The position numbers and the translations under genes were made by a program. DNA of 64,000 nt, taken from the NCBI RefSeq assembly GCF_024320865.1, contig NZ_JANDBD010000009.1, forward strand, positions 287,475 to 351,474. The letters are read 5' to 3'. Positions 52,937-60,956 of this stretch are shown in pieces (the stretch's first letter is position 1; the number at the start of each line of letters is the position of its first letter). Under the pieces are notes generated by a model. That model saw only the letters and a program-made list of their open reading frames with translations. It made no database searches and had not been told where the DNA came from. This DNA is from Mycolicibacterium arenosum. GTDB lineage: Bacteria; Actinomycetota; Actinomycetes; Mycobacteriales; Mycobacteriaceae.

Positions 52937-54760
52937 GTGGCCGTCGTGGATGACCTCGGGCATTCGGCTGGTCGTTCCGATACCGACGTTCCGCCGCCGA
53001 GCGAGGACTACGGTCGTCAGCCTCCGCAGGACATGGCGGCCGAACAGTCCGTCCTCGGCGGCATGCTGCTGAGCAAGGACGCCATCGCCGACGTGCTGGA
53101 GAAGCTCCGTCCCGGCGACTTCTACCGGCCCGCCCATCAGAGCGTGTACGACGCGATCCTGGACCTCTACGGCCGCGGTGAACCGGCCGACGCCATCACC
53201 GTGTCCGCCGAACTCGACCGGCGCGGTCTGCTCAAGCGCGTCGGCGGAGCGCCGTATCTGCACACGCTGATCTCGACGGTGCCGACCGCGGCCAACGCCG
53301 GCTACTACGCGGGCATCGTCGCGGAGAAGTCGCTGCTGCGCCGCCTCGTGGAGGCCGGAACGCGCGTCGTGCAGTACGGGTACGCCGGCGCCGACGGCGC
53401 CGACGTCGCCGAGGTGGTCGACCGCGCTCAGGCTGAGATCTACGACGTCACCGAACGGCGCAGCACCTCCGAGGATTTCGTGCCGCTGGAGCAGCTGCTG
53501 CAGCCGACGATGGACGAGATCGATGCCATCGCCTCGCAGGGCGGTATCGCCCGCGGCGTGCCCACGGGCTTCACCGAACTCGACGAGTGCACCAACGGGT
53601 TGCACCCCGGCCAGATGATCGTCGTGGCGGCGCGGCCCGGTATGGGCAAGGCCCTGAAGCTCGACACCCCGCTGCCGACGCCCACCGGCTGGACGACGAT
53701 GGGCGACGTTCGGGTCGGCGACGAGTTGATCGGTGCCGACGGGGTGCCGACGCGCGTCGTGGCCGCCACCGAGGTGATGTACGGACGCCCGTGCTTCGAG
53801 GTCGAGTTCTCCGACGGCACGATCATCGTGGCCGACGCGGAGCACCAGTGGCCCACCGAGTCCGGTATCCGAACAACGGCTCAATTGCGAAGCGGCGCTG
53901 ATCGACTCATTCCGGCGACGCTGCCGAGTCGCGCTGGTGGCACGACGGCTCTGCTGGCGCTCGGTGTGCACGTGGCGTGGGTACGTGCCGTCGAGAGCGT
54001 CCCGGTGCGCTGCGTGCAGGTCGACAACGAGTCGCATCTCTACCTCGCGGGCGAGGGCATGGTGCCCACGCACAACTCCACGCTCGGGCTCGACTTCCTG
54101 AGGTCGTGCTCGATCAAGAACCAGCACGCGAGCATCGTCTTCTCCCTGGAGATGAGCAAGGCCGAGATCGTGATGCGGCTGCTCTCGGCCGAGGCGAAGA
54201 TCAAGCTCGCCGACATGCGCTCGGGTCGGATGAGCGACGACGACTGGACGCGTCTGGCGCGACGAATGAGCGAGATCAGCGAGGCGCCGCTCTACATCGA
54301 CGATTCGCCCAACCTGACGATGATGGAGATCCGCGCCAAGTCGCGCCGGCTCGCGCAGAAGACCGATCTCCGGCTGATAGTGATCGACTACCTGCAGCTG
54401 ATGACGTCCGGCAAGAAGGTGGAGTCCCGCCAGCAGGAAGTCTCCGAATTCTCCAGGCAGATCAAGCTTCTGGCGAAGGAGCTCTCGGTCCCGGTGGTCG
54501 CGATGAGCCAGCTGAACCGTGGTCCCGAGCAGCGCACCGACAAGAAGCCGATGTTGGCTGATCTACGTGAAAGTGGATCCATCGAGCAAGATGCGGATAT
54601 GGTGATTTTGCTGCATCGCCCTGACGCCTTCGAGAAGGACGATCCCCGCGGTGGTGAAGCCGACCTCATCATCGCGAAACACCGTGCAGGACCGACCAAG
54701 ACAGTCGTGGTCGCGCATCAGTTGCACCTGTCTCGCTTCACGAATATGGCGCATCAGTAG
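52937..54760 (+). CDS. dnaB: Replicative DNA helicase DnaB, with a mini-intein
   Basis: The 607-residue precursor contains the hexameric helicase that unwinds the fork. The N-terminal primase-interaction domain (PPQDMAAEQSVLGGMLLSKDAI) is followed by the RecA-like motor, with Walker A split RPGMGK/ST by an intein, Walker B LIVIDYLQLMTS, and GPEQRTDKKPMLADLRESGSIEQDADMV. Without the 142-residue intein the mature protein has 465 residues. GTG 52937 is chosen over ATG 52913 because GGGGAGGTGG lies nine bases before it and the N-terminus VAVVDDL matches other mycobacteria. The second known DnaB intein site, in RESG/S, is empty here. The last 70 codons are less GC-biased than the rest. Confidence 0.96.
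   Translation: MAVVDDLGHSAGRSDTDVPPPSEDYGRQPPQDMAAEQSVLGGMLLSKDAIADVLEKLRPGDFYRPAHQSVYDAILDLYGRGEPADAITVSAELDRRGLLKRVGGAPYLHTLISTVPTAANAGYYAGIVAEKSLLRRLVEAGTRVVQYGYAGADGADVAEVVDRAQAEIYDVTERRSTSEDFVPLEQLLQPTMDEIDAIASQGGIARGVPTGFTELDECTNGLHPGQMIVVAARPGMGKALKLDTPLPTPTGWTTMGDVRVGDELIGADGVPTRVVAATEVMYGRPCFEVEFSDGTIIVADAEHQWPTESGIRTTAQLRSGADRLIPATLPSRAGGTTALLALGVHVAWVRAVESVPVRCVQVDNESHLYLAGEGMVPTHNSTLGLDFLRSCSIKNQHASIVFSLEMSKAEIVMRLLSAEAKIKLADMRSGRMSDDDWTRLARRMSEISEAPLYIDDSPNLTMMEIRAKSRRLAQKTDLRLIVIDYLQLMTSGKKVESRQQEVSEFSRQIKLLAKELSVPVVAMSQLNRGPEQRTDKKPMLADLRESGSIEQDADMVILLHRPDAFEKDDPRGGEADLIIAKHRAGPTKTVVVAHQLHLSRFTNMAHQ
53651..54076 (+). mobile_element. Class 3 mini-intein in the DnaB Walker A motif
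   Basis: This 142-residue insert lies between GK and S of the ATP-binding loop. It begins with Ala (ALKLDTPLPTPTGW) instead of Cys/Ser and ends THN before extein Ser. The class 3 WCT set is visible: Trp67 in block B (AEHQW), Cys121 in block F (VRCVQVD) and Thr140 in block G (PTHN). In class 3 inteins the block F Cys makes the first attack. There is no endonuclease domain, so it can splice but not home. Splicing is needed for helicase activity because the insert breaks the P-loop. Confidence 0.92.
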
Positions 54761-54798
54761 TTAGCTAGAAATTCGACGTTCATGAGGGTCGCGAAGTC

Positions 54799-56115
54799 GT
54801 GAGTTTTCTGGAGAGCTCAAGAATCCTCCGAGCCGATAATGGTTCCGAGGTGGCGGTGGCAGATCTGGTCGGCACCGGTGAGCGTCCGCCGGTGTGGTCG
54901 CTCAACGAACGCGGGCACATGGTCGCACGGGCGGTGAGCGGTTTAACCGGAGGCGGACGGCGGGAGGCGTTCATTGTTCGATTGGCCTCCGGCCGCGAGA
55001 TGGAGGCGAGCGCCGACACCTCGCTCATGACCCTCGGCGGGTGGGTGCCGATCAGCAATCTTCACGTGGGCGACCGGGTGGCGATTCCGCGTCGGGTGCC
55101 CGCACCCTCCGATGTGCGGCCGATGGCGGACGACGAGCTCGTTCTGTTGGCACATATGATCGGCGACGGATCGTGTGTGAAGAGCCAGCCGATCCGGTAC
55201 GCAAGCATCGATGAGATTAACCTCAGCGCGGTGACGAAGGCGGCGTTGCACTTCGGGGTCACGGCGAAGCGTGACGATTACGCCGCGGCGCGAGTCACGA
55301 CGCTCCGACTCCCTGCGCCGTATCACCTGACCCACGGGAGGCGTAACCCCGTCGCCGCATGGCTTGACGGTTTCGGGATCTTTGGCAAGCGCAGCTATGA
55401 AAAGTTCGTGCCGGCACCGGTATTCGCGGCACCGAATCAGCAGATTGCGTTGTTCCTGATGCACCTCTGGTCGACCGACGGTTGTATCACATGGGATGCC
55501 AAGCAGCGCTTGGGAAACGTCTACTACGCATCCACTAGTCGGCGGCTGGTGGATGACGTGCGGCAGCTTCTGCTACGGCTCGGCATTCCGACGAGGTTAT
55601 ACCGCGTCGCGCAAGGAAGATACCGGGACGCGTGGCACCTTCGTGTCTTCGGCGCCGGGAATCAGCGCCGCTTCCTCACCGTCGTCGACGCACATGGCCT
55701 GAAGTTCTTCGCCGCTCGCGAGGTTCTCTCGAATCTCCAGGGAATTGCCAGCAACGAGAACGTCGACACCGTCCCGAGTGAGGTATGGGATACCGTGCGT
55801 CAGCGGCTCAGAGACCAGGGCATGTCGCACCGAGCCTTCGCCGACTCGATGGGGATTAAGTTCTGCGGCAACGCGATGTGGAAGCCGTCGCCCAGCCGCA
55901 GCCGTCTGCACCGCGCCGCTGCGATCCTCGACGATCGCGGCCTGCACGACCTGACCACGAATGACGTCCTCTGGGATAGGGTCGTCGAGATCACGGGCAT
56001 CGGTGAGCAAGACGTCTACCGTGTTGAGGTCGACGGTGCGGACAACGTTGTTGCGAACGGGATTTCGGTGCGAGCGAGCCATGACGTGAACACGGGTGAC
56101 GCGATCACGCGATAG
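54799..56115 (+). CDS. Free-standing LAGLIDADG endonuclease derived from a DnaB intein, splicing residues lost
   Basis: This 438-aa protein follows dnaB by 38 bases and aligns along its whole length with the intein that sits in M. tuberculosis DnaB at the RESG/S site: SSRILRADNGSEVAVADLV, RLASGREMEA, GDRVAIPRRVP, HMIGDGSC, YYASTSRRLVDDV, NVVANGISV. It is not inside a host gene. The residues for splicing are changed: Cys1 is gone (it starts SFLESS), the block B His is gone (SADTS), and the C-terminal His-Asn is replaced by Arg-Ala. The two LAGLIDADG motifs keep their acidic residues, Asp123 in LLAHMIGDGS and Asp227 in LWSTDGC. So it should be unable to splice but may still cut DNA. GTG 54799 follows GAGGG. 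Confidence 0.88.
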   Translation: MSFLESSRILRADNGSEVAVADLVGTGERPPVWSLNERGHMVARAVSGLTGGGRREAFIVRLASGREMEASADTSLMTLGGWVPISNLHVGDRVAIPRRVPAPSDVRPMADDELVLLAHMIGDGSCVKSQPIRYASIDEINLSAVTKAALHFGVTAKRDDYAAARVTTLRLPAPYHLTHGRRNPVAAWLDGFGIFGKRSYEKFVPAPVFAAPNQQIALFLMHLWSTDGCITWDAKQRLGNVYYASTSRRLVDDVRQLLLRLGIPTRLYRVAQGRYRDAWHLRVFGAGNQRRFLTVVDAHGLKFFAAREVLSNLQGIASNENVDTVPSEVWDTVRQRLRDQGMSHRAFADSMGIKFCGNAMWKPSPSRSRLHRAAAILDDRGLHDLTTNDVLWDRVVEITGIGEQDVYRVEVDGADNVVANGISVRASHDVNTGDAITR

Positions 56116-56289
56116 CAATGCCGTATCCGCGCACGATTGACGGATGTTCCAAGGTTTCGCATCGCCGATGTGCGTGGCGGTGACGATACCTGCGCTCAAC
56201 ATGGCGAATACCCGATGCTCCGGGTCGTCGATGAGCCATCATCAGGCGATCAGAAGGCTCGTGTTCGTGCAACACCGGGGAGGCGATTC

Positions 56290-57153
56290 ATGGTCGACCC
56301 CACCGACGGACACGCCGTTCAGCTGCGGGACGGCCGGCGCATGGGGTACGCGGTCTACGGCGACCCGGACGGCTTCGTCGTCGTCAGTGCGCACGGCGGC
56401 CTGGCGTGCCGACTGGACGTCGCGGCTGCGGACGCCGTAGCGCGCGACGCCGGAGTCCGGCTGGTGTCGCCGGATCGGCCGGGCATCGGATGGTCCGACC
56501 CGCAGCCCGGGCGCACGGTCCTGGACTGGGCCGACGACGTCACGGACATGCTGGACCAACTCGGAATCGACCGTTTCGGCGCCATGGGATGGTCGATGGG
56601 TGGCCAGTACGCCGCCGCGATCGGATACGCGGTGCCACAGCGGGTATCGCGGGTGGCAATCGTCGCGGGAGCTCTGCCGCTCACCGAGCCCGGTGTTTTC
56701 CCCGAGTTGCCGGCGATCGACCGCGTGTACACGGTGCTGTCCGAGCGGGCACCGTGGGTTGCCCGACTGTGCTTTCGCGGGATGGGATCAGCAGCGCGGT
56801 GGGCACCGAACACGTACGGCCGACTGGCCGCTCGCGATTTGGGAGCCGCAGAAGGCGATATCCTCCGCACCGAGGGGTTCGGCACCTTCGCTTCGATGTC
56901 AAAGGAAGCCCTGCGTCGGCCGAACGGCGTCGTCGAGGAATACCGCGCGTGGAGGCGCCCGTGGGGATTCGCCCCCGAAGACCTCGAGGTGGCAGTCGAC
57001 GTGTGGTCCGGAACCGACGACAAACTGATCAATGAGAGATGGCCGACCGCGTTGGCGGACCGCATTCCGAGGGCCCGGTTGTGTGTGCGGTCCGGCGGGC
57101 ACTTCATGGCCCACCTTCACTACCGGGAGATCTTCCACGCCCTGCGCCACTGA
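56290..57153 (+). CDS. Alpha/beta hydrolase
   Basis: This 287-aa alpha/beta hydrolase has HGG oxyanion residues (VVSAHGGLACRLD), PDRPGIGWSDP, the nucleophile elbow GWSMGG, the acid in WSGTDDKLI and the catalytic His in SGGHFMAHL. It resembles epoxide-hydrolase/haloperoxidase-like members. ATG 56290 is chosen; upstream in-frame residues to 56137 look non-coding. It stands alone in the accessory part of the window. Substrate unknown. Confidence 0.85.
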   Translation: MVDPTDGHAVQLRDGRRMGYAVYGDPDGFVVVSAHGGLACRLDVAAADAVARDAGVRLVSPDRPGIGWSDPQPGRTVLDWADDVTDMLDQLGIDRFGAMGWSMGGQYAAAIGYAVPQRVSRVAIVAGALPLTEPGVFPELPAIDRVYTVLSERAPWVARLCFRGMGSAARWAPNTYGRLAARDLGAAEGDILRTEGFGTFASMSKEALRRPNGVVEEYRAWRRPWGFAPEDLEVAVDVWSGTDDKLINERWPTALADRIPRARLCVRSGGHFMAHLHYREIFHALRH

Positions 57154-57330
57154 GCTGCGCTCCGATGTGAGCGGTGCGACGCCCGAGCGGTATGCGCGAA
57201 ACATCTTAATACTCAGGCTCATTCGTGAGGGCGCGACCTGACCAAGAACGATGCCCTATGGGTTGATGCGTCGCACTCCGTCGGTTGTCGCTGCGCGCCA
57301 TAAGTAGACGGCGCCCCGCGGCGGGCGCGA

Positions 57331-57699
57331 CTACGCCTGATCCAAACTCGGTCGGTAATCAGCCGTCTCAGCCTCGGCGGCCAGCAATGCGCCCAGCTCA
57401 CCCTCCTGCTGGGCAACGAACACACCCATCACCTGCCGGCATACCTCCGGCACGCTCACCCCACGCATATTCGCAATACGCGTCAGCCCGGTCAGCATTG
57501 ACGTGGAAACGTGAAACTGCACAGCGAACTGACCGCATGAACCATCCTCAGGCGGCAACCCCGGGCCCACCACCACAGGTTCATCCACCCCGTACTCGCC
57601 CAGCTCAGCACCCCGGGCTCGCTCAACAACCCCACCGCTAGCGCCGTCACCGACGCCGTCGGTCGGGTCCCGGAACTCCTCGTGACTGAACAAACCCAT
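57331..57699 (-). CDS. Small protein with a possible ribbon-helix-helix domain
   Basis: This 122-aa protein has a variable acidic N-terminus. Its C-terminal half reads like a strand plus two helices (VQFHVSTSMLTGLTRIANMRG, VSVPEVCRQVMGVFVAQQ), as in ribbon-helix-helix DNA-binding proteins. There is no clear ribosome site, but TAGCGT lies where the -10 of a leaderless transcript would be. I do not recognise a family. Such proteins are often plasmid or antitoxin type, which fits the accessory surroundings; no toxin is visible next to it. Confidence 0.5.
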   Translation of the reverse strand: MGLFSHEEFRDPTDGVGDGASGGVVERARGAELGEYGVDEPVVVGPGLPPEDGSCGQFAVQFHVSTSMLTGLTRIANMRGVSVPEVCRQVMGVFVAQQEGELGALLAAEAETADYRPSLDQA

Positions 57700-57762
57700 T
57701 CGCCCACGCTAGACCTCGCAGAGTTACCAGGCCGCCAACCGAGCGCCCTCTGGCTCAGACGT

Positions 57763-58314
57763 TCACTCCATCGGCTCGGGCGTGAAGGTGACGTCGATAC
57801 CGCCCACGGTCATCGTCACCTGACCTTCAATCACCATCACCTGCGCCGAAAACCGCCGGTCAACGGTGTGGGCCAGCTGTTGCACCGGTGCGTGCGGTAT
57901 CTGCACCACCGACAGGTTCGGCAACCCCGCCACTTTGGGTCCTACGGTGCGCCACCAGGTGGCCGCTCCAGCGGCGAACGGGAACAGCAGCACGTGGTCG
58001 GCCTGGCTGGCCGCCTTGCCCAGGGCGCGTTCGTCAGGCTGGCCGACGTTGATCCACTCCAGGATGCGGCCCGTGTAGTTGGCGAGCCGCAGGTCCGGGA
58101 CTCCGGGGGTGGACAGGCCGGCCCCGAACGCCAACTCGCCGTCGATGTCGCTAAGCCGGTGTGCGCGCAGCCCAAACGCCAACAAGCGCACCACCATCCG
58201 CTCATCGGTCTCGCTGGGATGACGGGCCACGGTCAGCGTGTGATCGGCGTAGTAACCGTGATCGACATCGGAGACGCTGAGTTCGACTTTGAACACCGTT
58301 GCGGAAAGTGCCAC
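57763..58314 (-). CDS. yaeQ: YaeQ family protein
   Basis: This 183-aa protein belongs to the YaeQ family: ALSATVFKVELSVSDVDHGYYADHTLTVARHPSETDERMVVRLLAF is the family N-terminus and LEWINVGQPDERALGKA follows. YaeQ has a PD-(D/E)XK nuclease-like fold of unclear role and is most common in proteobacteria; I do not associate it with core mycobacterial genes. Starting at GTG 58314 gives the normal family length; the longer frame to 58401 would overlap the divergent gene. Confidence 0.88.
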   Translation of the reverse strand: MALSATVFKVELSVSDVDHGYYADHTLTVARHPSETDERMVVRLLAFGLRAHRLSDIDGELAFGAGLSTPGVPDLRLANYTGRILEWINVGQPDERALGKAASQADHVLLFPFAAGAATWWRTVGPKVAGLPNLSVVQIPHAPVQQLAHTVDRRFSAQVMVIEGQVTMTVGGIDVTFTPEPME

Positions 58315-58399
58315 GTCATAGTGTCCACCGCCGCACCCCTGGATCGCGTAACTTCTGTGAGGATCAATCCGAGCACCCACGCATTCAACGAAGGCCATC

Positions 58400-58648
58400 A
58401 TGTCCGAGGATCAGAACGCAGACGTTCCACCGAATCACCTCTCCATCGATCCGCGCAGCGCGTTCTACGACGAAGACGTGCTCCTCCGTGACGTGGGTAT
58501 TCGCTTCAACGGCGTTGAGAAAACCAACGTTCACGAATACGACGTGGCCGAGGGTTGGATACGTGTCGAAGTGACTACGGCGAAGGACCGCCGCGGAAAT
58601 CCCATGGTCGTCAAGCTCAGCGGCACGGTTGAACCCTTCTACCGCTGA
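58400..58648 (+). CDS. DUF3297 family protein
   Basis: This 82-aa protein belongs to the DUF3297 family: PPNHLSIDPRSAFYDEDVLLRDVGIRFNGVEKTNVHEYDVAEGWIRV and NPMVVKLSGTVEPF. The family is found mainly in proteobacteria and its role is unknown. ATG 58400 lies 85 bases from the divergent yaeQ start. Together with yaeQ it suggests acquired DNA. Confidence 0.85.
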   Translation: MSEDQNADVPPNHLSIDPRSAFYDEDVLLRDVGIRFNGVEKTNVHEYDVAEGWIRVEVTTAKDRRGNPMVVKLSGTVEPFYR

Positions 58649-58689
58649 ATGGAACGGTATCGGCGGCGAGACGCGGCGGTGCGGTTCGC

Positions 58690-58895
58690 GCGCTGGCCAG
58701 CCGACCGTCCTGGGCGATCTTGAGCACCATCGACATCGAGGGATTCCGGCACGCCGTATCTTGGACTTTTTCGCCTCGGCCGCGACATCAGCATGGGCGT
58801 GCGAGATAGGACACGCAAAGTCGCCAACGTCGAGAACAACCCCAAAGTGAGCATCTTGCTCGAAGACGGCTCCAGCATGACCTCGCGAGGGAAGG
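58690..58895 (+). pseudogene. Frameshifted pyridoxamine-phosphate-oxidase-like (FMN split-barrel) remnant
   Basis: One frame reads RPSWAILSTIDIEGFRHAV (from about 58698). The match then moves to another frame: PYLGLFRLGRDISMGVRDRTRKVANVENNPKVSILLEDGSS (about 58754-58876), and then ends. These pieces in order fit the FMN-binding split-barrel family (strand-turn 'STIDxxGxxHAVP' then 'RDRTRKVANVxxNPxVSxLLEDG'). The frame change and the truncated ends show a broken gene. The area 58896-59113 holds nothing recognisable. Confidence 0.5.
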
Positions 58896-59113
58896 CGCCG
58901 GACGTGTGGCGTGCCGGAGTCCGTAAGGCCCACCGCGCCCGGATCGGCTTCGTTGCACGGCGACTGCGGCGCGCCCATTCTGGTCGAGACACGTTGCAGC
59001 AAGGGGCATCCGGTAAACCGCGGAGGACGTCGCAGCAGACTTGCGGACAGAACCGGTCAGGTGAGGACTCGCTCTGTGCCGGTAGGCCGCTCACCTGGAA
59101 CGGCGGCCGCCTG

Positions 59114-60091
59114 TCAGCCCGCGGGCAGTTCGAGCAGCGGGTTGCGTGGGCTGTCCACCCGCTCACCGGGCTCGGCGCCGGGGATGAACTTGCGCCAGTC
59201 GCCGCTGACCATCGTCGGGCTGGGCACCACGCGGGTGCCGTCGGCGAAGTACGTGGTGGCCAGTACGACGCGGGCGGTCATCGTGCGGTTCGCACCAGCG
59301 GTGTGGAAACAGCCGGCCGAGTGGAAGCTCACCTCGCCGGCGGCGAACGGACCGTCTTCGACCGCCACCTCATGAGCGCGGAACACGTCGGACACCCCGC
59401 GGTCATACGACGTCCCGTGTTTGTCGAACTCAACGTCGGCGACCAGTTTCTCGACCTCGGCCCCCTTGGCGAACGCTAGCGGTCCCATCTCCCGCGGCGT
59501 GGGTTGCAGCGGAATCCACGCCGTGAGCACCTTGGGGGAGTCGAGCGGGAAGTGGTGCGCGTCGTAATGCCATGGCGTGCGCCCGGATCCGGGCTCCTTG
59601 GACAGGGCGTTGTCGTGGTAGAGCCGCACCCGACGGGTGGCGAGCAGCGCCGCGCTGATGCCGCCGATGCGGGGGGACAGCACTGCCGACCGGATCAGGT
59701 CGTCGTGCAACCACATCATCTCGCGGCTCTGGAACCCGACGGCCGGATCGACTGACTCGTCGAGCATCTCGCGAATCCGCATCCGAAGCCGTTCGACGGT
59801 TCCAGCGCTCAGGACGCCGGGCAACTTGATGAAGGCCTCGGCCTCGAACTGCCGGACCTGTTCCGCGGTGACCCGGTACGGCTCGGCGAGTTCCGCGGCG
59901 ACCTCGTCGTCCGAGGGCAACGGCCCCGGATCATGCGGGGTCACGTCGATCAGGGGCCCTGCGGGAGCGGGACCGTCGGCCAGGGACATGTACCAGTCCC
60001 ACCACTGGTCGTTGCCGCGGTCCCACTCGACGCCCACATCCGACGCGGCGCCCGCGGCCGTCGACTCGGACAGGTGGGGGTTGCGTGTCAC
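59114..60091 (-). CDS. Phytanoyl-CoA dioxygenase (PhyH) family protein
   Basis: This 325-aa non-haem iron, 2-oxoglutarate-dependent enzyme has the facial triad visible as His-x-Asp in TPWHYDAHHFPLDSP and the distal His in SFHSAGCFHTAGANRTM, with the 2-oxoglutarate-binding Arg after it. PhyH enzymes hydroxylate or halogenate aliphatic carbons. GTG 60091 overlaps the stop of the methyltransferase gene by 4 bases. The substrate is unknown; the coupling to methyltransferases suggests a small-molecule tailoring pathway. Confidence 0.87.
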   Translation of the reverse strand: MTRNPHLSESTAAGAASDVGVEWDRGNDQWWDWYMSLADGPAPAGPLIDVTPHDPGPLPSDDEVAAELAEPYRVTAEQVRQFEAEAFIKLPGVLSAGTVERLRMRIREMLDESVDPAVGFQSREMMWLHDDLIRSAVLSPRIGGISAALLATRRVRLYHDNALSKEPGSGRTPWHYDAHHFPLDSPKVLTAWIPLQPTPREMGPLAFAKGAEVEKLVADVEFDKHGTSYDRGVSDVFRAHEVAVEDGPFAAGEVSFHSAGCFHTAGANRTMTARVVLATTYFADGTRVVPSPTMVSGDWRKFIPGAEPGERVDSPRNPLLELPAG

Positions 60092-60903
60092 GGCTGCTCC
60101 CAGGTGATCACGTACGCCTCGTGCTCGAATGCGTAGGCGCCGTCGGTCGTGCGGCAGCCGGCCAGGTATGCGCCGAGCGCCGTTCTGCCCTCCATCTGCT
60201 CGAGCGTGACGGTGTCGTCGAACGCACATCGCTGCAGGAAACCCTCGGCCACTGCGCGATCCGATGTCCCGGTGCGGTAGCGGACCGTCTGGACCGCGAC
60301 GGGCGCTCCGGCGGCCCGCAGGGCGGACTCGACGGCCTCGGCGTCGGTGTAGGGCGTGGCGTCCGGGGCGAAGGACTCGCGATAGGCCTCGTAGAACGTC
60401 AGATAGTGCGACCGCGACGACGCGTGCGCGACGGCCCCGAAGCCGCCGGGCCGCAACGCACCGACCATCCGGCTGACACCGGAGGCGAGCTGGTCGGGCG
60501 GCAGCGCGTAGAGGGCGTGGGTGGCCCACGCGATGTCGTAACCGGTGCCGACGAAGTCCTGCAGGAAGACCTCGTGCTCGTCGGCGGCCACGAACGGCGG
60601 GGCGAGTGCGGCGCGCGCCTCGGCGATGCTGAACGCCGACGGGTCGAGCAGGTCGACCTCGACGACGGGGTCCGCGGGCAGCCCGGCCGCCAGCAGCGCG
60701 GTGGGGAACTTCCCGCTCCCGCAGGCCACGTCGAGCAGGCGCACCCGCCCGCCGTCAGCATGTCCGGCGAGGTCGGACGCCCAGTCGCGAGCCTCGGTCA
60801 GCTGTCGGTAGTCCTCGGTCGCCAGCGCGTAGAACGCCTCCATCTCCGCCCGGCCCGCCTCGCTCCAGTGCTCGAGGCTGCGCTGGGCGGTATCGAATGG
60901 CAT
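60088..60903 (-). CDS. SAM-dependent methyltransferase
   Basis: This 271-aa class I methyltransferase has motif I VRLLDVACGSGKFPTALLAAG and motif post-I VVEVDLLDPSAF; IAWATHALYALPP would be motif IV. The first 40 residues (LEHWSEAGRAEMEAFYALATEDYRQL) fit small-molecule methyltransferases. It is translated together with the PhyH gene and divergent from a second methyltransferase with 53 bases between starts. ATG 60903; TTG 60915 is an alternative. Substrate unknown. Confidence 0.85.
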   Translation of the reverse strand: MPFDTAQRSLEHWSEAGRAEMEAFYALATEDYRQLTEARDWASDLAGHADGGRVRLLDVACGSGKFPTALLAAGLPADPVVEVDLLDPSAFSIAEARAALAPPFVAADEHEVFLQDFVGTGYDIAWATHALYALPPDQLASGVSRMVGALRPGGFGAVAHASSRSHYLTFYEAYRESFAPDATPYTDAEAVESALRAAGAPVAVQTVRYRTGTSDRAVAEGFLQRCAFDDTVTLEQMEGRTALGAYLAGCRTTDGAYAFEHEAYVITWEQP

Positions 60904-60956
60904 GCTGCCAGCCAACCACGAAGTGCTGGAACCGTTTCTTACACATCGGTGTCGTC

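Noticed and set aside
54799..56115. Normal split or inteinic part of dnaB
   Set aside because: dnaB is complete with its own stop at 54760 and an intact RESG/S junction, and the ORF has neither extein sequence nor splicing residues.
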